The position numbers and the translations under genes are program-made. A DNA stretch of 64,000 nt from Haladaptatus caseinilyticus (lineage in GTDB: Archaea; Halobacteriota; Halobacteria; Halobacteriales; Haladaptataceae), in contig NZ_CP111042.1 of the NCBI RefSeq assembly GCF_026248685.1, positions 186,001 through 250,000 on the forward strand, given 5' to 3'. Positions within the stretch are counted from its first letter, which is position 1. Each line of letters starts with the position of its first letter. This document shows, piece by piece, positions 34,690 through 43,204 of the stretch. Below the pieces are notes generated by a model that saw nothing but the letters and a program-made list of their open reading frames with translations, ran no database searches and was not told where the DNA came from.

Positions 34690-35022
34690 ATGAACTCATA
34701 TGTCGCCCTCGTCGGAGCAATTATCGCCGAAGTCACTGGGACAACAGCCTTGAATCTCTCGAACGGATTCACTGAGCTTATTCCAAGTATTATCGTCGTT
34801 CTCGGGTATGGAGGATCGTTCTATCTATTGAGTCTTGCTCTCACGGACTTACCTGTCGGGATGATCTATGCGACATGGTCTGGAGTTGGTGTTGTGTTGA
34901 TTGCCGTTATTGGAATCGTATTCTTTGATGAGCAAATTGACATTGCTGGTGTACTTGGATTTGGACTTATTATTGCAGGCGTTTACTTGTTGAACGTCGT
35001 CTCAAACACATCGGCTCATTAA
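34690..35022 (+). CDS. Small multidrug resistance (SMR/EmrE) family transporter
   Basis: A 110-residue four-helix membrane protein. Glu14 in AIIAEVTGTTALNLS is the proton/substrate-binding acid of the family, and PVGMIYATWSGVGVV matches the P-x-x-x-A-Y-A-x-W-x-G motif. It would export cations or guanidinium-type compounds in exchange for protons, as a dimer. Haloarchaeal substrates are not known. ATG 34690 starts right after a short leader. Confidence 0.9.
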   Translation: MNSYVALVGAIIAEVTGTTALNLSNGFTELIPSIIVVLGYGGSFYLLSLALTDLPVGMIYATWSGVGVVLIAVIGIVFFDEQIDIAGVLGFGLIIAGVYLLNVVSNTSAH

Positions 35023-35145
35023 CTTATAGGAGAGTCTCCCGTGGCCATCGATTGTCAGTGAAAAGCTACCGCTTCCTCACATCTTTATCGAGATTGGAGA
35101 GGACAAGTAACAGATACCGACTGATATACAAACTGAATCCCCGAT

Positions 35146-35268
35146 TCACGAAGTACGTCGAAAGACGTGGTGGCAGACAGGACACTTTCGTTCGAGTTCA
35201 TCGATTACGCAATCACTTGTATTACCGGTCCATCCACAGTCAGGACATTGAGTAAGGCCAGGACTCAT
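35146..35268 (-). CDS. 40-residue CPxCG-type zinc-finger protein
   Basis: A short minus-strand gene: MSPGLTQCPDCGWTGN, a middle DCVIDELER, then KCPVCHHVFRRTS. It has two zinc-binding pairs, C-P-D-C-G and C-P-V-C. A good ribosome site, GAGGA, lies about six bases before ATG 35268, which supports a real gene. Small CPxCG zinc-finger proteins are common in haloarchaea, and a few are known to affect motility, biofilm or stress traits; this one is unassigned. Confidence 0.75.
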   Translation of the reverse strand: MSPGLTQCPDCGWTGNTSDCVIDELERKCPVCHHVFRRTS

Positions 35269-35470
35269 TTTATTCCTCAACGGGTTCCTGTACCAACTAC
35301 TTTGGGAACACAAGCGATGTCCTGAATCGACGCCTGATTGGCGGGTATGTCTCCAAAGTTACAAGTACATGTGGTTGTATTTATGAGATTTTAATAACTT
35401 GGGTCTAAGGCTAGATATAGACGTTCTATTCCGCGATATTACCGGTATAATCCCATATCGACCCGCAAAC

Positions 35471-35533
35471 CTAAGGTTGGAGTAGTAACAAGAATAGGAG
35501 CGTCTAAGGTTGGGTGAGTAATAAGAATGGGGA
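35471..35533. repeat. Imperfect direct repeat (30 bp, two copies)
   Basis: CTAAGGTTGGAGTAGTAACA at 35471 and CTAAGGTTGGGTGAGTAATA at 35504 begin two similar 30-base stretches, 33 bases apart. No gene spans them. Possibly regulatory or a replication/recombination footprint. Confidence 0.45.
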
Positions 35534-35595
35534 CGAAGTGGTGAGGTACAGTTTTCAGCCGTTTGAAGCCGTGAAAGGCTGCATCTATGATTTCG

Positions 35596-35623
35596 ATCCA
35601 GCCTTAGAATCCTAAGGCTGGAT
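35596..35623. terminator. Strong 12-bp hairpin
   Basis: ATCCAGCCTTAG, loop AATC, CTAAGGCTGGAT: a perfect 12-base stem. No T-run follows. It lies in a long gene-poor stretch and shares the AAGG(C/T)TGG sequence with the direct repeats just upstream. Confidence 0.45.
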
Positions 35624-35627
35624 TCTA

Positions 35628-36063
35628 TGGCCGGAAACCAGCCCTACGCGATTCTATGCAATTTTAAAGCCGTCAAATGCCGATCTGTACCTCCAAATTC
35701 TTCCAAAGTAATAGGGGGGTACGAACAAATGGGACGAGGATCGACAGTGATGGGAATACCATGAGAGCAAGACAGTTTTGAACAACTGTATTTTCACTAT
35801 TTGAGAATAGCGTCTGGCAGTAACTCACTGGTAATGATTGCCCTCGATATCGGAGATAGTCAGGTATCTGTCGGATGCATCGGCAAGAGAGTGCTTACGC
35901 GGGCAACAGATGCGACAACTAGCGAATGAGTACAGGAGAATAGTTCTTGCTCTCCCGTGGCTTTCGGTGAGCAACAAAGAACCCTTCAGACCAAGGTGAG
36001 AACTCAAAGAGAGCCTTCATCACTGTCGGTGAATTTATCTTCGAGGGTAGGCACACTATATGT
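35628..36063. other. Gene-poor stretch
   Basis: No coherent gene is seen. A minus-strand frame at 35825-36007 contains several cysteines but no pattern I can assign. The rest of 35269-35595 is likewise without a gene, apart from the repeats listed. Confidence 0.3.
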
Positions 36064-36168
36064 ATGAACATTCGCGAGGCTGTCACTCAACTCGAAGAGA
36101 ACCTTGGGATGGAACATAGTGAAGCAGCGGAAGAAGCTGGGCGCACTGTTGCGACGCTTCAAGACTAA
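36064..36168 (+). CDS. Very small acidic protein
   Basis: A 34-residue frame, ATG 36064 to TAA 36168: MNIREAVTQLEENLGMEHSE, then AAEEAGRTVATLQD. It reads as a single amphipathic helix pair, acidic, in the style of haloarchaeal microproteins or a cut-short antitoxin. It converges on a minus-strand gene relic with a three-base overlap. No ribosome site is obvious. Confidence 0.4.
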   Translation: MNIREAVTQLEENLGMEHSEAAEEAGRTVATLQD

Positions 36169-36400
36169 TTCGACGAATTACCTTTCGCTGCTTCAGCAAA
36201 CTCATGCATCGTGAGACTGCTCTCGGTTATTAATTCACCCGACCCAGCGCGAAGCGCCACATTTTGTGCGAAATCGATCCAAAGATGTTCGTGCCGCCGG
36301 GCATAGATTTCTTGAGCATCAGAGTATGGGAGATCAAGATCATAGTTCGCGAGTGAGATCCGAATACCATCTTTTCGCCTAACAGCGGTACATCCGTGCT
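36165..36400 (-). pseudogene. 3' part of an unknown gene
   Basis: On the minus strand, after a stop, the frame reads GCTAVRRKDGIRISLANYDL, DLPYSDAQEIYARRHEHLWI and TESSLTMHEFAEAAKG to a stop at 36165. It looks coding, with acidic bias, but has no start. It may be the end of a gene frameshifted near 36400 or a fragment joined there. Family unknown. Confidence 0.45.
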
Positions 36401-36401
36401 T

Positions 36402-37040
36402 TCACAAATGTTTAAAAATGTATAACTTTCGTCGGACCGTAGAGAGCTGTTTAGAGCGAATGATATACTGATTTGTCCACTCTCTCCAATCAAATTCGCC
36501 ATCAAATAGAGACACAGCAGTATCTGGCATCTCGAAAGAGGGGTCTATCGAGTGCAAATAGTACTGAATCATTCCAATCGATGTCCGGTGATTGGCATTC
36601 GGAAGTGAATGTCGAAGTATTAGATTTGACGCTAAACGACCAGCCACTTCTATTGCGCTTCCAGTCCACTCTGTCTGTTCAATCGCCCGTTGCATCTGGT
36701 CAATCTCAAAATCCTTGAATGCACGAATTCGCTTACCCTCTTCTTCATAATTTTGTTTGAGTATTGATGCAAAAACGTTCACGATGCGAGTCATAATCAA
36801 GTCATAGGGAGACTCTACCCCACTAATCGCGTTGAAAACTCCATCACCCATTTCATCGATTACACCGATTGATCCAGAACTCGTATATACTAGATAGACT
36901 TCGTCCTCGAGCATAACATTCTCAACTTTAGTGTCGTATTCAGAACTATATTCATCGGCTTCATCTAGAGCCGTTTCTTTATCTGGGTTAACAAATTGTA
37001 GAGAAAATTGGTCATCAAATGGGTGATGATAGGGAAACAA
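36402..37040 (-). CDS. Fic/Doc-like protein with altered motif
   Basis: A protein of 212 residues. In the C-terminal half, RHSLPNANHRTSIGMIQYYL resembles the Fic/Doc motif H-P-F-x-x-(A/G)-N-(G/K)-R: the histidine (H in RHSL), Asn and Arg are present, but Pro-Phe is Ser-Leu and the acid is Asn. Fic proteins AMPylate and Doc proteins phosphorylate targets; activity is uncertain with the acid missing. The N-terminus is acidic with a beta-rich part. It is followed by a truncated unknown gene. Confidence 0.6.
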   Translation of the reverse strand: MFPYHHPFDDQFSLQFVNPDKETALDEADEYSSEYDTKVENVMLEDEVYLVYTSSGSIGVIDEMGDGVFNAISGVESPYDLIMTRIVNVFASILKQNYEEEGKRIRAFKDFEIDQMQRAIEQTEWTGSAIEVAGRLASNLILRHSLPNANHRTSIGMIQYYLHSIDPSFEMPDTAVSLFDGEFDWREWTNQYIIRSKQLSTVRRKLYIFKHL

Positions 37041-37228
37041 TCTCTTGCATAGTAGCTACTTACTACCGAATATGATAAGATTGGCGCAAAATCGCTCGAC
37101 ATGCGGTCTTACCTCGAGAAGCAGATGTTTAATATCGATACGAGAGCACGAGGAGAGGGAAGCAAGTTCATTCAGGACCGGAAAACAACGGATGTGCTTG
37201 CAGTTATCGTACCGCCTGACCCCTCTCC

Positions 37229-37345
37229 ATGACAAGTGAGGTTACGGACGAGCTTGGGTGGCCACAGAGGAGGGCGTATGAGGTTTTGGATAGGCTTGCC
37301 GAAAAGGGAAGATTCGAAAGAAGGAGCCCGAAGCGCGTCGAGTGA
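37229..37345 (+). pseudogene. Short winged-helix fragment
   Basis: Frame MTSEVTDELGWPQRRAYEVL, DRLAEKGRFERRSPKRVE: a winged helix core of the haloarchaeal 'T-x-E-V-x-x-x-L-x-x-x-R-R-x-A-Y' type, 38 residues. A stop lies just upstream and another ends it before the wing's last strand, so it is probably a relic. Confidence 0.45.
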
Positions 37346-37477
37346 TCTGGATTCGAACAAAATAGCAATCGTTCGTTAGTATGGATGGCCACGATCTGAT
37401 GCGAGGTACCACTCTCAAACAAAGAAGCCATTCAGAACGTGATCTCCGTATGCGCTCGGTCGAGTGACGTTATTCGA

Positions 37478-37620
37478 ATTCGTCGTTGGGACTCGCATAG
37501 AGCAATTCAATCTCACGATCCTAATCACTCTCCGGACCACCGATGATGAGATCTAGCTCTCGGGTGATGCCACCGACCTCGATCGTCTCCGGATAGCGTC
37601 CGTCATAGTTAAATTCATGG
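37478..37620 (-). pseudogene. Unknown gene relic with internal stop
   Basis: The minus strand reads HEFNYDGRYPETIEVGGITR, ELDLIIGGPESD, a stop, then DREIELLYASPNDEFE and a stop at 37478. The frame on both sides of the first stop is coherent. No family recognised. Confidence 0.35.
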
Positions 37621-37727
37621 CTCTGTTGAAACCCTTAACAGATGATACGAAATGCGTGCTGAAGACAGAAACTTGAGTTCAGCAGTTAGATACAGCCGAA
37701 CAGGTGAATTAGATGACCGGCTATCGA

Positions 37728-38828
37728 CTATAGCCGCCGGGCGAAACGTCGCTCACGCATGTCGTCTACTGGACGGAGGACTGGCAGCCCGACCGAAGCG
37801 CGAGTGTTGACAGCTTCAGTATCCATCCCCTCACTACCACCCCGTCTGTCGTTGTGGATCGACGGACGCTCACGACTGTTCTGTCCGCTGTCGGACACGC
37901 GAACAACTTCGATGCCTTGCAACTGCGGATCTTCTGTCTCGTGGAGGAAGGTGACGTCGAGCGTCCCATCGCGGGCCTGAACCGTGTATGATTTCGCTGT
38001 TCCCCTGTCGGTGCCGAGTTCGGCATACATGTTATAATTGTTTAGAACCTGATTGTCTTCGACGCGAACGTCGAATACGCGGGGACCTTTCTTCTGGTTG
38101 CTGTTTGGGCCCGAGTCGGTGAGGTACGTCTCCGCGAAGTAGAGCCGAACTGTATACGTTCCGGGTTCGACCGGGAACTGCCAGCGCATCTCGGGGTCGT
38201 CGCGCGGTGTCTTGTAATCGGCGTCCCACCGCCACGAGTAAAACATCTTTCGGGGGATGCCCCGCGGAACCGCCGGCGTCAGTGAGATGCGGTCGGTTGT
38301 AGTGCTCACGCGACTCCCGCTTGTTTGCGCGTTGCCGAACCGTGATGGATTTATCTTCGTGTCAGCCTGCCATGCAGGACCACCGTCGTTCGCAGGGATT
38401 TGCGGCCCACCAACGTTGACGCGGTAGAGCACTCGCTTGCGTGGTCGGGACGTAGTCGTTGTCGTGGTAGGTGTTCTGGTCGTAGTTACTGTCGTGGTCG
38501 ATGTCGTCCTGGTGGTCGTTCTTAATGTCCGTTGAGAAGTTGTCGTGCTCGTTGTTTTCGACGTGCTCGGCGGCGTCGCTGCGCTCGTCTGAGTCTTTGA
38601 TGGAGTTATGGCGGTCGTTGCCGTTGTCGTGTTCGTGGCCGGCGTGGTTCCAGCTGCGCCGCCGCTGGCGGGTGACCGGCCGAAGGGAACGCCCGAGAGT
38701 CCTGCGACGACAACCAGTCCGGCGACGAAGAAAACGAAGCCCCCACCGATGAGTGCCCCTTGAATGAAGCTGTTCGATGACCTCCCTGCCATGCCGCTCA
38801 CGACCCCCGCTGTATTACGGTCATTCAT
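37728..38828 (-). CDS. Membrane-anchored malectin-domain protein with Thr-rich stalk
   Basis: A protein of about 366 residues. An N-terminal membrane segment (FIQGALIGGGFVFFVAGLVV) is followed by a Thr-rich stalk of about 90 residues that would sit outside the cell and may be glycosylated. The C-terminal malectin-like domain begins YRVNVGGPQIPANDGGPAWQ, with WDADYKTPRD, VRLYFAETYL and VFDVRVEDNQV, a carbohydrate-binding fold. Base composition is much richer in GC than neighbouring genes. ATG 38828 is preferred; the frame is open to 38915. A role in cell-surface sugar binding is inferred. Confidence 0.78.
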   Translation of the reverse strand: MNDRNTAGVVSGMAGRSSNSFIQGALIGGGFVFFVAGLVVVAGLSGVPFGRSPASGGAAGTTPATNTTTATTAITPSKTQTSAATPPSTSKTTSTTTSQRTLRTTTRTTSTTTVTTTRTPTTTTTTSRPRKRVLYRVNVGGPQIPANDGGPAWQADTKINPSRFGNAQTSGSRVSTTTDRISLTPAVPRGIPRKMFYSWRWDADYKTPRDDPEMRWQFPVEPGTYTVRLYFAETYLTDSGPNSNQKKGPRVFDVRVEDNQVLNNYNMYAELGTDRGTAKSYTVQARDGTLDVTFLHETEDPQLQGIEVVRVSDSGQNSRERPSIHNDRRGGSEGMDTEAVNTRASVGLPVLRPVDDMRERRFARRL

Positions 38829-39207
38829 CCCCGCTCTCTGTGGAATCGAGTTAATTATTTCGACATCGGAGCGCAAAATTCTCGATTCGGGAGACTGAAG
38901 CAGCGAGATGGGCACTGAGCGAGAGACAGATAGATCGAATGTTTCATCCCCTATTTAAATGTGATATGAACAATCAAACAGACTCACTAGACAGGCAGAT
39001 TGATCTGGTTGCCTCGTGTAAGATACGCGCCGTGCATTCAGTACAACTCCTAATACATATCACTATCCAAATGATTTCAACAAGGCAGAAGTTGACTACG
39101 TTGAAGTATACCAGACTCTCCAGAGTGGATTGGAAATTTATGACACGTTCAGTCGACAAATCGCTCGGTGAGTCCAGCAACAGAACAGCACATAATCAAC
39201 ATCTAGA
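38829..39207. other. Intergenic stretch
   Basis: About 380 bases between the malectin gene and a membrane protein gene. A minus-strand frame at 38974-39180 lacks acidic bias and family features. No repeat seen. Confidence 0.3.
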
Positions 39208-39591
39208 TCAGTCGTTCCGTAGTTCGTCGAGAGCGATGATTACGTACAACAGTCCGACCAACCGGGTTCCGAAGTAGACCCACGGTTTCCATCGGCATTT
39301 GCTGGCATCGGTGTATGCAAGCTGGGTTCCATAATCGACATAGGCACGCGGGAACGCCAGTGCAAGAAGTCCAATAACGCCGAGAAATTGCTTAAATGCA
39401 GAATACGAGCGATCGTTTCGCCACATAGAAAGTAAGATAAGGAGTCCTTCAATCCGAGCACCAGGAACAACCCACGACCGCAATTCACAGTCACCGGGAT
39501 TATCGAGTGCAAGATGTTCGGCACGGTTGATGAGTGCCTCTGGTGAAAGTAGTTCGATGATGCCGATTGCCGAGAGGAGCATGCGGAGCAT
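39208..39591 (-). CDS. Haloarchaeal membrane protein of unknown function
   Basis: A 127-residue protein: a hydrophobic start (MLRMLLSAIGIIELLSPEAL), a soluble loop with AEHLALDNPGDCELRSW, a second segment (EGLLILLSMW), a third (FLGVIGLLALAFPRAYVDYG), and a fourth near the end (TRLVGLLYVIIALDELRND). The two similar halves, each with a Cys-containing loop ending in R-W or K-P-W, suggest an internal repeat. Function unknown. No operon partner. Confidence 0.6.
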   Translation of the reverse strand: MLRMLLSAIGIIELLSPEALINRAEHLALDNPGDCELRSWVVPGARIEGLLILLSMWRNDRSYSAFKQFLGVIGLLALAFPRAYVDYGTQLAYTDASKCRWKPWVYFGTRLVGLLYVIIALDELRND

Positions 39592-39892
39592 GATAGTATA
39601 GTTAGACCTACATCATGATGAACCTCATCTTTAAACTGAATCCGGATGCGCGACAGTCATTTGAGAGTCCTAAACAGTCGGAATCACCAGAAGAATAGTG
39701 TGACAGCGACATTTCGTCAGATACCTTCGTGTTGTACCGCTAGATCAGCTTTCAAAGTACCCGTCGCGGTTTATTTTGAATACATTATACCGGATTCAAC
39801 TCTAGCAGACCGAACGTGAATCATAGTATTTCATCAATGCCGGTCAACAGACGGCAGTAACACTCACACCAACAGACGTTGTGCAACGGTGT
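39592..39892. other. Intergenic stretch upstream of the SDR
   Basis: No gene seen. Contains the promoter area for the SDR at 39893; an AT-rich stretch TTATACCGG lies at about 39785. Nothing else stands out. Confidence 0.3.
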
Positions 39893-40672
39893 ATGGATGG
39901 GTTACTTGGGGGACAAACAGCGGTAGTGACGGGTGCAGCGAGCGGAATCGGCCGTGCAATAGCACACAGGTTCGCTGAAGAAGGCGCAAATATCGTCGTT
40001 GCAGACGTTCGCGAAGACCCGCGTGAGAATGGTTCGACGACGCACGAACGCGTCAATAAGGAAACAGACGCACAAGCGGTGTTCGCACAGTGTGACGTCT
40101 CTGATCCTGCAGACGTAGAGGGAACTGTCGAGATGGCCGTTGACGAATTCGGGAGTCTCGACGTGATGGTAAACAACGCAGGAATTGTCGGCCCGAACGG
40201 TCCGGTGACAGACATTGATCCAGAGGCCTACCAACGGCTCCTCAACATCAATCTTAATGGTGCGTTCTTCGGATCGCAGGCGGCGGCACGACAGATGCGC
40301 GAGAACGGTGGCGGCAGCATCGTGAATATTTCGAGCATCGCAGGAATCCAAGGCTACAGCAATCTTTCACCGTATTGTACTTCGAAAGGTGGAATCAGAC
40401 TGCTCACGTACTCACTCGCTGCAGAACTTGGAGCGGATGGTATTCGAGTGAACGTCATTCATCCGGGTGTCATCGAGACAGCAATGACGACAGATGATGT
40501 TCCAATCGTTGGCACCGAGTCCGGCGAACAGATGCGCGAATTGATTCCTTTAGGTCGATTCGGAGCACCGGACGATATCGCGAAAACAGCCCTGTACTTG
40601 GCGAGTGATCTTGCGAGTTACGTAACTGGTGAATCGGTAATCGTGGATGGTGGGATGGTAAATACTGCGTGA
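39893..40672 (+). CDS. Short-chain dehydrogenase/reductase (glucose-1-dehydrogenase-like)
   Basis: A 259-residue SDR. The cofactor motif TGAASGIG is near residues 13-20, NNAG in VMVNNAGIVG, catalytic Ser in VNISSIAG, and Tyr/Lys in YCTSKGG. The C-terminus ESVIVDGGMVNTA is typical. Oxidation of a sugar or secondary alcohol with NAD(P) is expected. ATG 39893 (MDGLLGGQTAVV) is preferred over GTG 39881. Divergent to a Gfo/Idh/MocA dehydrogenase, so both may act on sugars. Confidence 0.87.
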   Translation: MDGLLGGQTAVVTGAASGIGRAIAHRFAEEGANIVVADVREDPRENGSTTHERVNKETDAQAVFAQCDVSDPADVEGTVEMAVDEFGSLDVMVNNAGIVGPNGPVTDIDPEAYQRLLNINLNGAFFGSQAAARQMRENGGGSIVNISSIAGIQGYSNLSPYCTSKGGIRLLTYSLAAELGADGIRVNVIHPGVIETAMTTDDVPIVGTESGEQMRELIPLGRFGAPDDIAKTALYLASDLASYVTGESVIVDGGMVNTA

Positions 40673-40790
40673 GATATAGAGATTGACAATAGCCCAGTGG
40701 CCGAGACACGCCCTGTATCCAACGATCAGAGTGTTTAGTTGAAGCTCATGATTATTTAGATAGGATGTTCATTCTTCAAACCGTTTGGTT

Positions 40791-41816
40791 TCACGCTTCC
40801 GACACCTCGGAAATGAGATCCTGAACCTCGATCGTGCGCTCTTCGGCCGCAGCCATGTACGCGGCTTCAGTCAAGGCAGTAACTTGGATTGCTTCGTCCG
40901 AGACGACCGGTCGTTCGCCGTCGTTGATGGCGGTGACGAAGTCTGCTACCTTTCGTCTCGTTGCAATGTCGAAGTTCGATTCTGTTCCCGTCGGTACAGT
41001 GTATCTGGTTGCACCCCTGTGTTCGAGATACAGATAATCTCCTGTATAAACGATACCTCCGCGTGTACCCCAGATAACGTACCCCTCACGTGGGTCCATT
41101 GCGACACCATCACCAGTCACCGTGACACTCCCAATAGCTGTACCGCCATCCACTTGTAAGCGAGTCGTGAGTGCCGCACTCACATCGATTCCCGGCTTTG
41201 CAAATTCGATCGAAGCAGTTGCCGTCTCAGGAATCCCATTCGTTACCCATAAGAGTGCATCAATGAGGTGCGACCCTGTATCGTACAACTGCCCACCACC
41301 CGAAATTTCTGGATCAGTCCTCCATGTTCCTTGGTGTGACGAAAACCAATCTTGCCCAATATAGCACGCAATCGTGTGGATAGTGCCGATACGATTGCTG
41401 GCAATGAGATGTCGAATCATTTGAAACACGGGATGGAAATGTCGTTGGTACCCGACTTTGAGAACACGGTTGTGGCGTCGTGCTGTTTCAACGAGATCGA
41501 CAGCATCTCGCACATCGATTGTTATGGGTTTTTCCAACAAGACGTCAATGCCTGCTTCTAAGCAGGCAGTTGCTTGATCGTAGTGATATGCATGTGGCGT
41601 TGCGATCAATATCCCGTCTAACTCCCCGCTATGTTCGCAGAGGAGTGTTTTGTAGTCCTCATACGCCGGAACATTAAATTCGGATTCGAACACGGCACGA
41701 GCACCCGGTGACGTATCTGCACTTGCTACTATAGCCACGTCGTCCATACTCGCGAATAAGTGGAGTTCCAAGTAGCCAATACCTCCGACACCAACTCCCC
41801 CAATCCGAACAACCAT
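40791..41816 (-). CDS. Gfo/Idh/MocA family oxidoreductase
   Basis: A 341-residue NAD(P)-dependent dehydrogenase. The N-terminal Rossmann motif GGVGVGGIGYLEL (residues 6-18), the ATPHAYHYDQA stretch, the catalytic Glu-Lys-Pro in LLEKPITID (near 92-100), and SGGGQLYDTGSHLIDALLW with the active-site Asp/His all fit. Family members act on sugars, inositols or similar polyols. Convergent with the SDR gene upstream. Confidence 0.9.
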   Translation of the reverse strand: MVVRIGGVGVGGIGYLELHLFASMDDVAIVASADTSPGARAVFESEFNVPAYEDYKTLLCEHSGELDGILIATPHAYHYDQATACLEAGIDVLLEKPITIDVRDAVDLVETARRHNRVLKVGYQRHFHPVFQMIRHLIASNRIGTIHTIACYIGQDWFSSHQGTWRTDPEISGGGQLYDTGSHLIDALLWVTNGIPETATASIEFAKPGIDVSAALTTRLQVDGGTAIGSVTVTGDGVAMDPREGYVIWGTRGGIVYTGDYLYLEHRGATRYTVPTGTESNFDIATRRKVADFVTAINDGERPVVSDEAIQVTALTEAAYMAAAEERTIEVQDLISEVSEA

Positions 41817-42080
41817 AGAGTTGACACACCACGGTCGTGCAAAAGTGTGTGGAACTTAGTTCATAACCGATCAGTGAGATATCAGAGGTAGACACGTCGG
41901 TGCGGATTGATTTCATGAATCCAACAGTAGGGAAATACACTACCAAGTGGCCACGTAGCATTTAGAGGAGAAAATAATTAGTGGCGTGTTGTTACGATTC
42001 GAAATTGCGAAGCAGGCACCGTCGGCTCCGAGATTAGCCAGCCTTCCTACTCGGCTCATGCCGGGTTTTGAGCCAGTCTG

Positions 42081-42290
42081 CTAATCGATCGAAGTGAATG
42101 AAATGGGATGATCAGCAACAAGTTCAGAAAACGCCGCAAATGGAACTGCGATAAGAACGATTAGCAGGAGCATTTTCCGTGTGACATCTGAATCTGTCGT
42201 TATGACGACAGAAAGTACGTCTTCAGTCACCCCAAACAGAATTCCGATGATAAGGAATTCAAGAAGCCGTTTCGAGCGTCCATGTCTCAT
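42081..42290 (-). CDS. Small membrane protein
   Basis: A 69-residue protein: basic start MRHGRSKRLLEFL, a hydrophobic segment (IIGILFGVTEDVLSVVITT), a hydrophilic break and a second one (MLLLIVLIAVPFAAFSELV). Two helices, cytosolic N-terminus. A larger frame on this strand starts further upstream but its extra part is not acidic and opposes the Rep-like relic. Unknown function. Confidence 0.5.
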   Translation of the reverse strand: MRHGRSKRLLEFLIIGILFGVTEDVLSVVITTDSDVTRKMLLLIVLIAVPFAAFSELVADHPISFTSID

Positions 42291-42361
42291 AGGAGAATAG
42301 ACGTTCGTGGAACAAGTAATTCTTCTCTGCTTATCGAATAGAATTACGAGACCGAGTGAGT

Positions 42362-42779
42362 GTAGACGACGAGTCGCCAGCTCTTCGAGACAGTCCAGCG
42401 CTCGGAACAGAACACCGGACTGGTCAACTTCCGTGAAAAGCGTGCCGAGAGTCAGCAAGTCGAAGACAAGTACCTCGACGTGCTTGAGCACGCGAAGAAC
42501 GTTGCCAAGACGAACGACGTGATGGTTACACGTTTGGGCTATCGCGAAGTGGCGACGCACTACGGCTGTGCATACAAGAACGATGGTTATCGCGTCATGG
42601 AGGAGATGGCCGAACGCGTGCCCGGTGTGACGTACAAGGAATCTCGAACGCTGTGTGTAGACGACGCAATGGGCGTCGGTGGACAACACATCGAGATCAC
42701 GTTCGCCCATCCTGACCTCGCCGGGTGGATGCGAGCTCACGAAGCCAACGCGGGAGGGAACGGAGGGCGCGGATTATAG
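42362..42779 (+). pseudogene. Truncated Rep-like plasmid gene
   Basis: The frame opens after a stop at about 42360 and reads LFETVQRSEQNTGLVNFREK, YLDVLEHAKNVAKTNDVMVT, RLGYREVATHYGCAYKNDGY and ends RAHEANAGGNGGRGL at 42779. A helical stretch followed by a winged helix (GYREVATHYG...RVMEEMAE) resembles the C-terminal half of the protein at 57892. The N-terminal part is missing. It is followed immediately by an inverted-repeat and hairpin array that parallels the one after 58782. A GTG at 42480 could start a short protein. Confidence 0.6.
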
Positions 42780-42967
42780 CGTTGTAATCACGGGGGTTCG
42801 ACGAACCCCCGCTCGAACCACACCACATGAGGTTCACACCGCGTTGCCGGTGACACATGGTGGTACTAGTGCGCTAGTTACAGTGGAGTGCGTCTTTTTC
42901 TGCGTCATTTTCTGCGAAACGGAGAGGATCGCGAACGCGATCCCCCCTCTATTACAACGGTGTAATC
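42772..42967. repeat. Inverted-repeat and hairpin array after the truncated Rep-like gene
   Basis: Two arms, GATTATAGCGTTGTAAT (42772-42788) and ATTACAACGGTGTAATC (42951-42967), form an inverted repeat with two mismatches in 17. Between them are a hairpin CGGGGGTTCG/CGAACCCCCG (42791-42811) and the palindrome GGATCGCGAACGCGATCC (42926-42943). The layout matches that at 58782-59029, where arms and hairpin have different sequence. An origin of replication of a plasmid is a reasonable reading. Confidence 0.55.
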
Positions 42968-43204
42968 GGCTGCTCTTACTTGCGACAGCCGAGGACGGCT
43001 TGATTGAGAATGTGCCGAAGTGTTCCGAGCTGACGAGCCAACGGTTTAACATCACCCACCAGTCATCTGTTAGAAATGGTGTGCCAGATATAGAGGATGT
43101 ATTCAGCAATCTTGGCCCCCTCAATTCATGATCTACAAAGTATTATTTGTCGTATATAGTATTATTATCAAGGATTATCTAAAAGGCATTCATCTGCGAA
43201 ATCG

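Noticed and set aside
37615-37650. GCTCTGTTGAAACCCTTAAC, similar to ends of IS6-type elements
   Set aside because: No partner end or transposase is visible nearby; the match is too short.
42834-43131. Frames on both strands after the Rep-like relic
   Set aside because: They run through the hairpin array and show no family pattern; a short plus-strand stretch from 42990 looks weakly coding but cannot be assigned.
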